Below are positions 25,143-33,900 of a stretch of DNA of 64,000 nucleotides, one piece after another. This DNA is from CAWIJJ01 sp963836405. GTDB taxonomy: Bacteria > Acidobacteriota > Terriglobia > Bryobacterales > Bryobacteraceae. Both the position numbers and the translations under genes were made by a program. The DNA is taken from positions 62,001 through 126,000 of the forward strand of contig CAWIJL010000018.1 in NCBI GenBank assembly GCA_963836405.1. Direction: 5' to 3'. Each line of letters starts with the position of its first letter. The stretch's first letter is position 1. The notes under the pieces were generated by a model that was given only the letters and a program-made list of their open reading frames with translations, made no database searches and was not told the origin of the DNA.

Positions 25143-25331
25143 TCAGTTATTCAAGGCGATTCCGGGGTTGTGGAGCGGCCGGGGACTTGCGCATTCCTCT
25201 TGCGCGGGCGCACCTTCCCACGCCACCGGATACGCGCGCAGACACTGCGGGCAAATGTACCGGCCGTGTATCGGCCACATGGCCTGGGTGTGCATATTCC
25301 TGCACCAGAACTTCGAGATCCAGTTAAGCAT
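25143..25331 (-). CDS. Small Trp/Cys-rich protein of unknown function
   Basis: This is a 62-residue frame beginning MLNWISKFWCRNMHTQAMWP, with a second Cys pair (YICPQCLRAYPVAWE) that looks like a minimal zinc knuckle. The ATG at 25331 follows a good GGAGAGG site. The composition (Trp, His, Met, Cys) differs from random readings of this GC-rich DNA. It is divergent from the TetR gene and shares its 144-base upstream region. No known function; probably a small metal-binding protein. Confidence 0.5.
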   Translation of the reverse strand: MLNWISKFWCRNMHTQAMWPIHGRYICPQCLRAYPVAWEGAPAQEECASPRPLHNPGIALNN

Positions 25332-25446
25332 TCGACATCCTCTCCAATCCGCCGGCGCGGTATTTGGAGGAGAGTTTGAGCACGTAAGTGGCCAAATAGT
25401 TCGACAATGAACATAATGGTGGCCAGGCATTTCGCCGCTTGACAAG

Positions 25447-25470
25447 TGATTCAAACAAGTGTTTAAATCA
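25447..25470. promoter_or_regulatory. TetR operator palindrome of the efflux operon
   Basis: TGATTCAAAC (25447-25456), AAGT, then GTTTAAATCA (25461-25470): the 10-base arms match at 9 of 10 positions. The site ends 5 bases before the TetR start codon, so binding would block transcription or translation start of the whole operon. This is the classic autorepression arrangement. Confidence 0.7.
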
Positions 25471-25475
25471 AACGA

Positions 25476-26078
25476 TTGAATACCAAGGATAAAATCCTGG
25501 ATGCGGCCGAGCGTCTGATTGGCGATCAAGGGTATGCGTCGACGTCGCTGCGGCAGATCATCGGTGAAGCGGGTGTGAACCTGGCTGCGGTGCATTACCA
25601 CTTCGGATCCAAGGAAGAACTGCTGGACGAGATCATCCGGCGAAAGGCGGGTCCGGTCAACGAGCGGCGGATGGCGCTGCTGGACGAAGCCGAGCGGGAG
25701 GCGGGCGGGGATGCGCCGCCGGTGGAACGGGTTCTGGACGCATTTCTGCGGCCTGTTTTCGAAGTGAAGGAGCGCAATCCGGAAATCGTGCGGGTGATGG
25801 GCCGCATGTACAGCGAAGGGCTGATGCCGCTGATCCTGGTGAAGCATTTTCAACCGATGGTGGTTCGATTCCACGCGGCCATGCTGCGGTCGCTGCCGCA
25901 TTTGAGCGACGACGAGCTGCGCTGGCGTCAGGAACTGATGTTCGGGGCGATGGCGAGCACCATGTGGCACCGGCCGCCGGTCATGCAACCGGTGATGTCC
26001 GGACCCGAGGTTTTGCCGCGCCTGCTTAGTTTTTTCGGGGCGGCGTTCCGCTCGCCGGTGACGGCGAAGGAGGTTTGA
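25476..26078 (+). CDS. TetR/AcrR-family repressor of the efflux operon
   Basis: The 200-residue regulator has an N-terminal helix-turn-helix (about residues 5-50, ASTSLRQIIGEAGVNLAAVHYHF) followed by a C-terminal ligand/dimer domain (VFEVKERNPEIVRVMGRMY). The length and the HFGSKEELL motif resemble the CecR/YbiH group, which in enterobacteria controls the ybhGFSR exporter, the same kind of operon as here. The TTG start directly follows the operator. It is first gene of a seven-gene unit with 1-2 base gaps or overlaps. Confidence 0.9.
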   Translation: MNTKDKILDAAERLIGDQGYASTSLRQIIGEAGVNLAAVHYHFGSKEELLDEIIRRKAGPVNERRMALLDEAEREAGGDAPPVERVLDAFLRPVFEVKERNPEIVRVMGRMYSEGLMPLILVKHFQPMVVRFHAAMLRSLPHLSDDELRWRQELMFGAMASTMWHRPPVMQPVMSGPEVLPRLLSFFGAAFRSPVTAKEV

Positions 26079-26079
26079 A

Positions 26080-27411
26080 GTGAGACTGGTGTGGATCGGA
26101 TTCGGGCTGGCCGCCGTGCTGGCCGCTCAGGGGCCGGAGCCTCGGGGCCCGCTGCCGTTAACGTTGAAGCGCGCGGTGGAACTGGCGGTAGCGCCCGAAG
26201 GCAACACCGCGGTGCAGCTTTCCGGTGAAACGCTGGCGCAGGCGGAGGCTCGTTCGCGCCAGGCGCGGAGCGCGCTGCTGCCAAACGTGGACGGGACGCT
26301 GAGCCGCCGCGATCAGACCACCAACCTGGCGGCGGTCGGGCTTCGATTCTCGAGCCCGATTCCGGGGTTTCAGTTTCCAACCCTGGTGGGGCCGTACGGA
26401 GTGACGGACGCGCGTGTTTCGGGGGCGCAGACGGTGTTCGATTTCAGCACCATTCGCCGCTATCAGGCATCGAAGGCGGGGGTGGCTGCGGCACGGTCGG
26501 ACGTGGACACGGCGCAGGAACAGGCCGCCGCGGCAGTCGCCCGGGCCTACATGGCGGCGCTGCGCGGCGCCGCCGACGTGGAGGCCTCCCGGGCCAACGT
26601 GGAGCTTTCCGAGGCCGTGGTAAAGCAGGCCGAGAGCCAGAAGGCGGCGGGCACCGGAACGGGCATCGAGGTCACCCGCGCCCGGGTGCAACTGGCCAAC
26701 GACCGGCAGCGCCTGCTCCAGGCAGAGAACACGGACCGTGCCGCGCGGCTGCGGCTTATGCGCGCCATGGGGCTGCGGCTGGATACGGAAATTCAATTAA
26801 CGGACAAGCTGCAGTATGTGCCTGTGGACGCCGTGACGCTCGAGCAAGCCAAGGCTGAGGCATTGAAACAGCGTCCGGACCTGCACGCGCAGAAGGACCG
26901 GGAAGAGAACGCGCGCCTCTCCGCGGGCGCCACCCGGATGGAGAGGCTGCCCTCGGTGCAGGCGTTCGGCGACTACGGATCCATCGGGCCGGCGTTCGAC
27001 AACGCGCTGCCCACACGCACGGTCGGCCTCTCCTTGAAAGTCCCGATCTTCGACGGCGGCCGTCGTGGCGCGCGGCGCGCCGAATCGGAATCGCAATACC
27101 GCGCCGAGCGGACGCGCACGCGCGATCTTGCCGAGCAGATCGACCTGGACACGCGGCTGTCGCTGGACGCCCTCAAGTCGGCCGAGGAACAGGTGCAGGT
27201 GGCGAAGGAAGGGTTGGAGCTCGCGGAAAACGAGCTGGCGCAGGCACGGCGCCGCTACGACGCCGGGGTGGCGGCGGGCCTGGAAGTCACCGACGCGCAG
27301 ACGCGGCTCGAACGGGCGCGGGACAACCAGACGGCCGCGCTCTACAACTACAACGTGGCAAGGGTGGATTTGGCGCAGGCTATGGGACGCGTGAGGAGCA
27401 TGGTGCAGTGA
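26080..27411 (+). CDS. TolC-family outer-membrane efflux protein
   Basis: The 443-residue secreted protein has an N-terminal signal sequence (RLVWIGFGLAAVLAAQ) and two OEP repeats (about 25-225 and 240-440) of long amphipathic helices. The Ala/Gln/Glu-rich TolC pattern is clear (LELAENELAQARRRYDAGV, VTDAQTRLERARDNQTAAL). It would form the trimeric outer-membrane duct for the exporter encoded downstream. The GTG start is one base after the TetR stop, and its end overlaps the HlyD gene by four bases. Confidence 0.9.
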   Translation: MRLVWIGFGLAAVLAAQGPEPRGPLPLTLKRAVELAVAPEGNTAVQLSGETLAQAEARSRQARSALLPNVDGTLSRRDQTTNLAAVGLRFSSPIPGFQFPTLVGPYGVTDARVSGAQTVFDFSTIRRYQASKAGVAAARSDVDTAQEQAAAAVARAYMAALRGAADVEASRANVELSEAVVKQAESQKAAGTGTGIEVTRARVQLANDRQRLLQAENTDRAARLRLMRAMGLRLDTEIQLTDKLQYVPVDAVTLEQAKAEALKQRPDLHAQKDREENARLSAGATRMERLPSVQAFGDYGSIGPAFDNALPTRTVGLSLKVPIFDGGRRGARRAESESQYRAERTRTRDLAEQIDLDTRLSLDALKSAEEQVQVAKEGLELAENELAQARRRYDAGVAAGLEVTDAQTRLERARDNQTAALYNYNVARVDLAQAMGRVRSMVQ

Positions 27412-28583
27412 TGAGGAAGCGTATCGTTCCGGTGGTTCTGATTCTGGCGGCGGTCGCGGTGACCATCTACTATTTCCGGGCATCGGGAAAGACGCCGTCG
27501 GACCGGATCCTGGTTTCGGGAAACATCGAGCTCATGGAAGTGAATATCGCCTTCAAGACGCCGGGACGGCTGATCGAGCGCACGGTGGATGAAGGCGATG
27601 CGGTCAAGAAAGGCCAGGTGGTGGCGCGCCTCGACCGCGATCAGTTGCTCGCCCAGCGCACCCGCGAGGAGGCGGGACTGGCGGCGGCGGAGGCGCAGCT
27701 CGCGCAGGCGGCAACAGCCCTCGAATGGCAGCGGGCCACGCTCGCGGCGGAGCTGGAACAGCGGCGGGCCGACCTCGCGTCGAACCAGGCGCGGCTGCAG
27801 GAGCTGCAGAACGGAGCGCGCCCGCAGGAACGGCAGGAGGCGCGCGCGGCCGTGGATGCCGCGCAGGCCGAGCTCGACCGGGCGCAGCGGGACTGGGACC
27901 GCGCGCAGACGCTGCACAAGAACGACGACATTTCCACGGCCCAGTTCGACCAGTATCGCAGCCGCTGGGAAGGCGCCACGGCGGCGCTGAAACAGGCCAA
28001 GGAGCGCGAGGCGCTGGTGCTGGCGGGTCCCCGGGCGGAGGTGGTGGAGGGCGCCAGCGCGATGGTTAACCGGGCGCGCGGAGCCCTGAAGATGTCGGAA
28101 GCCAACGCAATCGAAATCAAGCGCCGCGAGCAGGAACTTACGACGCGCCGGGCCGAAATCGAACGGTCGAAGGCGGCGCTGGCGATGATCGACGCGCAGC
28201 TTGCCGACACCATCGTCGTTTCCCCGGTGGACGGCGTGGTGCTGGTGAAGGCCGCGGATGTGGGGGAGGTGCTGGGGGTGGGGAGCACGGTAGTGACGAT
28301 TGGGGATATCGACCATCCCTGGCTGCGCGGCTACGTGAACGAGACGGACCTGGGCAAGGTCAAGATCGGATCCAAGGTGCGGGTCACCACCGACACATAT
28401 CCGGACAAAATTTACAACGGGCAGGTGAGTTTTATCGCGTCGGAAGCCGAGTTCACGCCGAAGCAGATTCAGACGCAGCAGGAGCGCGTGAAGCTCGTCT
28501 ACCGCATCAAAATCGACGTGGAAAATCCGCACCGGGAGCTCAAATCGAACATGCCCGCGGACGCCGAGATCCTGCTGGATTAG
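27408..28583 (+). CDS. HlyD/YbhG-type membrane fusion protein
   Basis: The 391-residue periplasmic adaptor has one N-terminal membrane anchor (KRIVPVVLILAAVAVTIYYF). A first lipoyl half follows (VNIAFKTPGRLIERTVDEGD), then a long helical hairpin (about 85-240, Gln/Ala/Arg/Glu-rich), the second lipoyl half (DTIVVSPVDGVVLVKAADVGE) and a beta-barrel domain. It links the inner-membrane ABC permeases to the TolC-like protein. The order HlyD-ABC-ABC-permease-permease matches the ybhG-ybhF-ybhS-ybhR set, except that the two ATPase halves are separate genes here. Confidence 0.9.
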   Translation: MMRKRIVPVVLILAAVAVTIYYFRASGKTPSDRILVSGNIELMEVNIAFKTPGRLIERTVDEGDAVKKGQVVARLDRDQLLAQRTREEAGLAAAEAQLAQAATALEWQRATLAAELEQRRADLASNQARLQELQNGARPQERQEARAAVDAAQAELDRAQRDWDRAQTLHKNDDISTAQFDQYRSRWEGATAALKQAKEREALVLAGPRAEVVEGASAMVNRARGALKMSEANAIEIKRREQELTTRRAEIERSKAALAMIDAQLADTIVVSPVDGVVLVKAADVGEVLGVGSTVVTIGDIDHPWLRGYVNETDLGKVKIGSKVRVTTDTYPDKIYNGQVSFIASEAEFTPKQIQTQQERVKLVYRIKIDVENPHRELKSNMPADAEILLD

Positions 28584-28584
28584 C

Positions 28585-29328
28585 ATGGAGCCGATCATCG
28601 AGACGCGAGACCTGACCCGCCGCTTCGCGGGGTTGACGGCGGTGGATCGTTTGAACCTGTCCGTCGCCCCGGGCGAGATTTTCGGCCTGGTGGGTCCCGA
28701 CGGCGCGGGAAAGACCACCACCCTCAGGATGCTCTGCGGCCTGATGGATCCCACCGAAGGCAGCGCCCGCGTCGCCGGCTTTGATGTGCAGCGGGACTCG
28801 CGCAAAGTCAAAGACCAGATCGGGTACATGGCGCAGCGTTTCGGCCTTTACCAGGACTTGACCGTGGACGAAAACATGGCGTTCTACGGCGACCTGTTCG
28901 GCATTGTGGGCGAGGAGCGCAAACAGCTCACGGCGCAACTGCTGCGCATGACGCGGATGGAGCCCTTCCGCAACCGCCAGGGCGGCCGCCTTTCCGGCGG
29001 AATGAAACAGAAGCTGGCTCTGATGTGCACGCTCCTGCATCGCCCGCGGATCCTGTTTCTGGACGAGCCCACGAACGGCGTGGATCCGGTCTCGCGCCGC
29101 GATTTCTGGACGATTCTGTATCAACTGTTGAAGGACGGCATCACCATCTTCCTGGCCACCGCGTACCTGGACGAGGCGGAGCGCTGCAACCGCGTCGGGC
29201 TGATGTACCGCGGACGGCTGATCCGCTGCGACACTCCGGAGCAACTGCAAAAAGCCGCCGGGGCGGGCAGCCTGGAGGGTGCGTTCATTCAGACGGTACG
29301 CGCCGAAGAGGCGCAGGGGGCGCGATGA
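28585..29328 (+). CDS. ABC exporter ATP-binding protein (first)
   Basis: The 247-residue ATPase has Walker A GPDGAGKTTTLRML (about 35-48), Q-loop GYMAQRFGLYQDLTV, signature RLSGGMKQKLAL, Walker B ILFLDEPTNGVDP and an H-loop position occupied by Ala-Thr-Ala (FLATAYLDEAE). In typical ABC-2 exporters this position is TTHYMDEAE, so the switch histidine is missing in this subunit. The second ATPase keeps it. One composite site may therefore be degenerate. It overlaps the next gene by four bases. Confidence 0.92.
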   Translation: MEPIIETRDLTRRFAGLTAVDRLNLSVAPGEIFGLVGPDGAGKTTTLRMLCGLMDPTEGSARVAGFDVQRDSRKVKDQIGYMAQRFGLYQDLTVDENMAFYGDLFGIVGEERKQLTAQLLRMTRMEPFRNRQGGRLSGGMKQKLALMCTLLHRPRILFLDEPTNGVDPVSRRDFWTILYQLLKDGITIFLATAYLDEAERCNRVGLMYRGRLIRCDTPEQLQKAAGAGSLEGAFIQTVRAEEAQGAR

Positions 29329-30269
29329 CGGAAGCCGCGGTTCAGATTCAGGACCTGGTGAAAACGTTCGGGTCGTTCACCGCCGTCGACCACGTTTCGC
29401 TCGAGGTGCCGAAAGGCGAGATCTTCGGCTTTCTGGGGCCGAACGGCGCCGGAAAGTCTACCACCATTCGCATGCTCTGCGGACTTCTGAACCCGACCTC
29501 GGGGCGCGCGTCGGTGGCGGGGTTCGATGTGGGGTCGCAGCCCGAGCAGGTGCGTCAGAACATCGGCTACATGTCGCAGAAGTTTTCGCTCTACGACGAC
29601 CTGACGGTGGAGCAGAACATCGACTTCTTCACCGGAATGTACGGAGTGAAGCGGGAGCTGCGAAAGCAACGCAAGGACTACGTGCTGGAGATGGCGAAGC
29701 TGACCGAGCGCCGCGGGAGCCTGACCGCCACTCTTTCCGGAGGATGGAAGCAGCGCCTGGCACTCGGCTGCGCCATCCTGCACGATCCGCCCGTAGTGTT
29801 TCTGGATGAACCGACCTCGGGTGTGGACCCGATCGCGCGCGCCACGTTTTGGGACCTGATCGCCGAGCTTTCGCGAACCGGGCATACCGTTTTCGTCACC
29901 ACGCATTACATGGACGAAGCCGAATACTGCAACCGCCTGGCCCTGATGTACGCGGGCAAGGTGATTGCACTCGGCGCCCCGGACGAGCTCAAGAAGATGA
30001 TGACCGAGCACCGTCTGCTGCGGCTGGACACGGCGGCTCCCCTCGATACCATGCGGGCCATCGAGCACCAGGAAGGGATTCTCGAGGTCGCGGTCTTCGG
30101 AAGCGGGCTGCACGTGGTGGTGGACGACGTGGAGGAAGCGCAGGCCCGCGTCCGGGAAGCGCTTGGAAAGCAAGGGATCGCGATAGGCCGCCTGCACGAG
30201 ATCGAGCCTTCGCTCGAAGACGTTTTCGTGGCGTTGATCGAGGCCGAAGAAAGGAAGGCGGCGGCATGA
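29325..30269 (+). CDS. ABC exporter ATP-binding protein (second)
   Basis: The 314-residue ATPase has Walker A GPNGAGKSTTIRML, Q-loop GYMSQKFSLYDDLTVEQN, signature TLSGGWKQRLAL, Walker B VVFLDEPTSGVDP and H-loop FVTTHYMDEAE with the switch His present. A C-terminal extension (about 225-314) resembles the regulatory tail of ABC-2/drug exporters. The ATG at 29325 overlaps the previous stop as ATGA. With the first ATPase it makes a heterodimer equivalent to the double-ATPase YbhF. Confidence 0.93.
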   Translation: MTEAAVQIQDLVKTFGSFTAVDHVSLEVPKGEIFGFLGPNGAGKSTTIRMLCGLLNPTSGRASVAGFDVGSQPEQVRQNIGYMSQKFSLYDDLTVEQNIDFFTGMYGVKRELRKQRKDYVLEMAKLTERRGSLTATLSGGWKQRLALGCAILHDPPVVFLDEPTSGVDPIARATFWDLIAELSRTGHTVFVTTHYMDEAEYCNRLALMYAGKVIALGAPDELKKMMTEHRLLRLDTAAPLDTMRAIEHQEGILEVAVFGSGLHVVVDDVEEAQARVREALGKQGIAIGRLHEIEPSLEDVFVALIEAEERKAAA

Positions 30270-31399
30270 ACTACCGGCGCACGAGGGCGGTCTTTCTCAA
30301 AGAACTGCGGCACATTCTGCGGGACAAACGCAGCCTGGGGCTTGCCCTGGCGATGCCCGCCATGATGCTGCTGCTCTACGGATACGCTCTCAGCCTGGAT
30401 GTGGACAAAGTTCCCATGCTGATCCTGGACCAGGACGGCACGGCGGCAAGCCGCAGCCTGTCGCGGCAGTTTCAGGGATCGCGGCTGTTCGACGTAAAGG
30501 GCATGGCGCGGGACTATCGCGAACTCGAACGCGGCATCGACACCAACCGGATCCTGCTCGGACTGGTAATCCCCAAGGACTTCGGCGGCGACGTGCAATC
30601 GGGGCGCGGCGCGCCCGTGCAACTGCTGGTGGACGGCAGCGATTCGAATACGGCGGCGATTGCCATGGGCTACGCCGAGAACCTGGTGCAGGGATTTTCC
30701 AGCGCCGAACGGATCGACATGCTGAACCGCCGCGGCATAAAGGCTCCTCCGCCGCCGGTAGCGGCGCACACGCGCGTCTGGTACAACAGTTCGCTCCAGT
30801 CGAAGAACTACGTGGTGCCGGGCCTGATCGCGGTAATCCTGATGATCCTCACCGGGCAGTTGACGGCGCTGACCATCGCGCGGGAGTGGGAAATGGGCAC
30901 CATGGAGCAGATCCTTTCGACCCCGCTGCGGCCGGCCGAGATGGTGATGGGGAAAATGCTGGCCTACTTTTCCATCGGCCTGCTGGACGCGATAATGGCG
31001 GTGATTGCGGGCGTGACCGTGTTCGCGGTGCCATTTCGGGGGAGCCTGGTGGTGCTGGCGCTCTCCACCTGCATCTTCCTTTGCGGCGCGATGTTCTGGG
31101 GGATCTTCATCTCGGCCGGGGCGCGCACGCAGGTGGCGGCCTACCAGTTGGGAATGCTCAGCACCTTCCTGCCCGGTTTTCTGCTTTCCGGATTCGTTTT
31201 CTCGATCGACACGATGCCGAAATTCATTCAGGCGATCAGCCTGATTGTGCCTTCGCGCTATTTCGTTGTGATCCTGAAGGCCCTGTTTTTGAAGGGCGTC
31301 GGCCTGGAAGTGTTCTGGACGCAGGTGGTCTACCTGATCCTGTTCGGCGGCATTGTGTTCTGGCTCTCGGTGCGGAAGATGAATCAAAAGGTGGCGTGA
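30266..31399 (+). CDS. ABC-2 type permease (YbhS-like)
   Basis: The 377-residue permease has one N-terminal helix (about 20-42, LALAMPAMMLLLYGYALSLDV) and a large external loop (about 45-175, LLVDGSDSNTAAIAMGYAEN). Five helices then follow in the C-terminal half (VVPGLIAVILMILTGQLTAL, LLDAIMAVIAGVTVFAVPF and others), with the motif EWEMGTMEQILSTPLRPAEM that marks the ABC-2 permease fold. The start overlaps the upstream stop (ATGA). Confidence 0.9.
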   Translation: MNYRRTRAVFLKELRHILRDKRSLGLALAMPAMMLLLYGYALSLDVDKVPMLILDQDGTAASRSLSRQFQGSRLFDVKGMARDYRELERGIDTNRILLGLVIPKDFGGDVQSGRGAPVQLLVDGSDSNTAAIAMGYAENLVQGFSSAERIDMLNRRGIKAPPPPVAAHTRVWYNSSLQSKNYVVPGLIAVILMILTGQLTALTIAREWEMGTMEQILSTPLRPAEMVMGKMLAYFSIGLLDAIMAVIAGVTVFAVPFRGSLVVLALSTCIFLCGAMFWGIFISAGARTQVAAYQLGMLSTFLPGFLLSGFVFSIDTMPKFIQAISLIVPSRYFVVILKALFLKGVGLEVFWTQVVYLILFGGIVFWLSVRKMNQKVA

Positions 31400-31400
31400 A

Positions 31401-32561
31401 ATGTGGGAACGGATTGTCGTCATACTGCGAAAGGAATTGATCCAGCTCTTCCGGGAACCGCGTATGCGCGGGATCCTGTTCATTCCCCCGATCCTGCAAC
31501 TGATCATCTTCGGATACGCCGTGACGCTGGACGTGGACAACGCAAAGATCGCCTGGATGGACGGCGACAACACGCCGGAAAGCCGCGCGCTGCTGGCGCG
31601 CTTCCAGGGATCGGGCCGCTTTCAGATCGTAGCCCAGCCGGGAAGCGAAGCCGAAGTGCAGAGCATTCTGGACCACGGCGACGCGCACGGTGTGGTGCGT
31701 GTGCTGCCCGGCTTCGCACGCGACCTGGCGCGCGGCAAGACCGCCGAGGTGCAGGTGCTGCTGGACGGGACCAACTCGAACACGGCGTCCCTGGTGGGCG
31801 CTTATGCCGGAGGTGTCATCTCCAGTTTCGCGGCGGACGTCACACCCGGGCAGGAGAAGAACCGGCAGAACATCAAGCTGATGGTGCGGAGTCCGGGGGC
31901 GGCGCCTATCCAGATCAGGGCAGTCACTTCCAGCACTCGCGTCTGGTTCAACCCCGACCTGCGCAGCCGCAACTATTTCGTTCCCGGCGTGGCCGCGAAC
32001 ATCCTCTTCATGGTCACGCTCACCCTGACCGCGCAGGCTATCATCCGGGAAAAGGAAATCGGAACCATGGAGCAGTTGATGGTGACGCCCGTGCGATCCA
32101 TCGAACTGATGATCGGCAAGACCCTGCCGTTCGCCATGGTGGGAATGGTGGACCTGGTGCTGGTCACCACGGGCGCGCTGTTGATTTTTCGCGTACCGTT
32201 CCGCGGCAGTTTCCTGCTCCTGTTGGGCAGCGCGGCTGTCTTTTTGATGACGATCCTGGGCGCGGGGCTGTTTCTCTCCACCATCTCGCGTACGCAGCAG
32301 CAGGCGAACATGGCGTCGTTTTTCTTTTCAAGTCCGGCGTTCATGCTGAGCGGATTTAATTTTCCGATCCGCAACATGCCGGAGGTGGTGCAGTACCTGA
32401 CTTATCTCAATCCACTGCGCTACTTCATGGAAATCGTGCGCGGTGTTTTCCTGAAAGGCGTCGGCTTCGAGGTGTTGTGGCCGCAGATCGCGGCGCTGGC
32501 GGTGTATGGCGTTCTGGTCCTGAGCCTGAGCGCGATGCGGTTCCACAAGACGCTGGATTAG
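31401..32561 (+). CDS. ABC-2 type permease (YbhR-like)
   Basis: The 386-residue paralogue of the preceding gene has the same layout: helix 1 (GILFIPPILQLIIFGYAVTLD), external loop with LLDGTNSNTASLVGAYAGG, and C-terminal helices starting YFVPGVAANILFMVTLTLTA. The coupling segment is EKEIGTMEQLMVTPVRSIEL. The two permeases probably form a heterodimer. It is the last gene of the efflux operon and ends 17 bases from the convergent deacetylase. Confidence 0.9.
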   Translation: MWERIVVILRKELIQLFREPRMRGILFIPPILQLIIFGYAVTLDVDNAKIAWMDGDNTPESRALLARFQGSGRFQIVAQPGSEAEVQSILDHGDAHGVVRVLPGFARDLARGKTAEVQVLLDGTNSNTASLVGAYAGGVISSFAADVTPGQEKNRQNIKLMVRSPGAAPIQIRAVTSSTRVWFNPDLRSRNYFVPGVAANILFMVTLTLTAQAIIREKEIGTMEQLMVTPVRSIELMIGKTLPFAMVGMVDLVLVTTGALLIFRVPFRGSFLLLLGSAAVFLMTILGAGLFLSTISRTQQQANMASFFFSSPAFMLSGFNFPIRNMPEVVQYLTYLNPLRYFMEIVRGVFLKGVGFEVLWPQIAALAVYGVLVLSLSAMRFHKTLD

Positions 32562-32578
32562 CCCGCGGTGCGGCCTGT

Positions 32579-33700
32579 TTACACTCCGCCCCGCGCGGCC
32601 TCGGCCGTGTACAGGAAGCTGGCGAACCGGTTGGCCGGATCGGTCTGCCCGCCGTTGCCCACCAGAGCCGACCCGTCGCCGATTTTCAGAAAATCGCCCG
32701 TATAGGTGCGAAACATGTAGCCGCAATCGCGGCATTGAACGGCCTCAAACGTTTCCCATTCTCCGACCTCGGAAGCGGTAGCCATGATTGGGCTGCCGTC
32801 CTCGTCCAGTGCCGAGAAGTATTGCCCACCGGGTGCCTGAAACGCGAACTTGTTGCTGCCAAGCGGAACCACGGTTAGTTTCTCCCACCAGGAAGGGGCC
32901 GCTCCGGTGAGCAGGATTTCCCGGTCTCCGCCGTCCTGGGGCGAAACGTACGCCTGATTATTTCCGAGCAGCGCGATGCGCGGCGCCGCGGCGGCCGCGG
33001 CGGCAATCGCCGGAATGGCATCCACACGGCACAGGTTGTAGCCGGCATCGAGCAGCCGCGGCACGAGACTCTGCGCAAATTCCAGGCCCCTGTTCCGGCC
33101 GGCCAATCGCCTCACGTTCGCCATGTTGTCGTGCATAAGGATGATGCCCTTGCGCATGGTCTCGATTTCCTCGAAGTATTGCCGGGCCACTTCCGCGGGG
33201 TCCACGCCGTCCAGCCATTTGTCCCAATCGGTCGCGTTGTTGTCCCAATGGATCGGCCCAAAACATGTGGCGCACGTCGCCAGATCGGCATTCAAGGCGC
33301 GCGCCACCCGTTCCGACCACTGCCCGTAGGGTGCGCGCAGGTACAGCGGACATCCGCAATTGTTCAGCAGGTTGGAAGTCAGCTCGATCTCCCGCACGAC
33401 GTCGCCTCCCTGCGAAAGGTAGTCGTCGAGTCCAATGTGGTTATAGGTGTGGACACCCAACTGGTGGCCCAGCGCATGAATTTCCTCCACGATCCCCGGG
33501 AACTCGTGAATTTGCCTGCCGACCACGAAGAATGTCGCCCGCACTCCCTGCGATTCGAGATACTGCGCCAGTTCGAGCGATCGCGGTCCGGGCTCGTCGG
33601 GTGAAGTTGTTTGCGCCGGACCGTCGTCGAACGTCAGGCAGATCGTCTTGTCGGGAAAACTCGGGACACTTGCGGCCGAAAACGTCGTTTCGAAAAGCAT
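32579..33700 (-). CDS. Polysaccharide deacetylase (NodB domain) with a fascin-like beta-trefoil tail
   Basis: This 373-residue protein has a NodB domain (about 15-235): TFDDGP (residues 23-28, catalytic Asp pair), GVHTYNHIGLDDY (His metal ligands), LRAPYGQWSE and ILMHDN. Residues about 250-373 look like a fascin/ricin-type beta-trefoil fragment: RIALLGNNQAYVSPQDGG, FAFQAPGGQYFSALDEDGS, GEWETFEAVQC. The ATG at 33700 follows GAAGGAGG. There is no clear signal peptide, so either export is non-classical or it acts inside the cell. It is divergent from the TIR receptor-like gene. Substrate (chitin-like, peptidoglycan or exopolysaccharide) unknown. Confidence 0.8.
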   Translation of the reverse strand: MLFETTFSAASVPSFPDKTICLTFDDGPAQTTSPDEPGPRSLELAQYLESQGVRATFFVVGRQIHEFPGIVEEIHALGHQLGVHTYNHIGLDDYLSQGGDVVREIELTSNLLNNCGCPLYLRAPYGQWSERVARALNADLATCATCFGPIHWDNNATDWDKWLDGVDPAEVARQYFEEIETMRKGIILMHDNMANVRRLAGRNRGLEFAQSLVPRLLDAGYNLCRVDAIPAIAAAAAAAPRIALLGNNQAYVSPQDGGDREILLTGAAPSWWEKLTVVPLGSNKFAFQAPGGQYFSALDEDGSPIMATASEVGEWETFEAVQCRDCGYMFRTYTGDFLKIGDGSALVGNGGQTDPANRFASFLYTAEAARGGV

Positions 33701-33900
33701 GTGGCCTCCTTCGCATTGCGATGATAGTCCTTCCGGCACAGGGTATTTGCGAAACCTGCAACGTTCCAGTACCAGCGATCTGGCTCGTTAGAGACTTTTC
33801 TCTTGGATTGTGTGTACGTTCGTACGGTTTTCGTTCGCAGTGAACCGGGCGCAACCGTCCATCGGTAAGTTGTTGACCAGGGTTACGGTACGGTGTAGTA
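33701..33900. promoter_or_regulatory. Divergent promoter region between deacetylase and TIR gene
   Basis: This 200-base gap has lower GC than its surroundings, short palindromes (GTACGTTCGTAC near 33815) and repeated TACGGTACGGT elements before the TIR gene start. No clear -35/-10 pair or operator could be fixed. Confidence 0.25.

Noticed and set aside
25143..25988. 281-codon minus-strand frame opposite the TetR gene
   Set aside because: Only its last 62 codons have gene-like composition and a ribosome site; the rest is antisense to the TetR coding sequence.
29906..31573. 555-codon minus-strand frame over the exporter genes
   Set aside because: Antisense shadow of the second ATPase and first permease; no ribosome site or recognisable domain.
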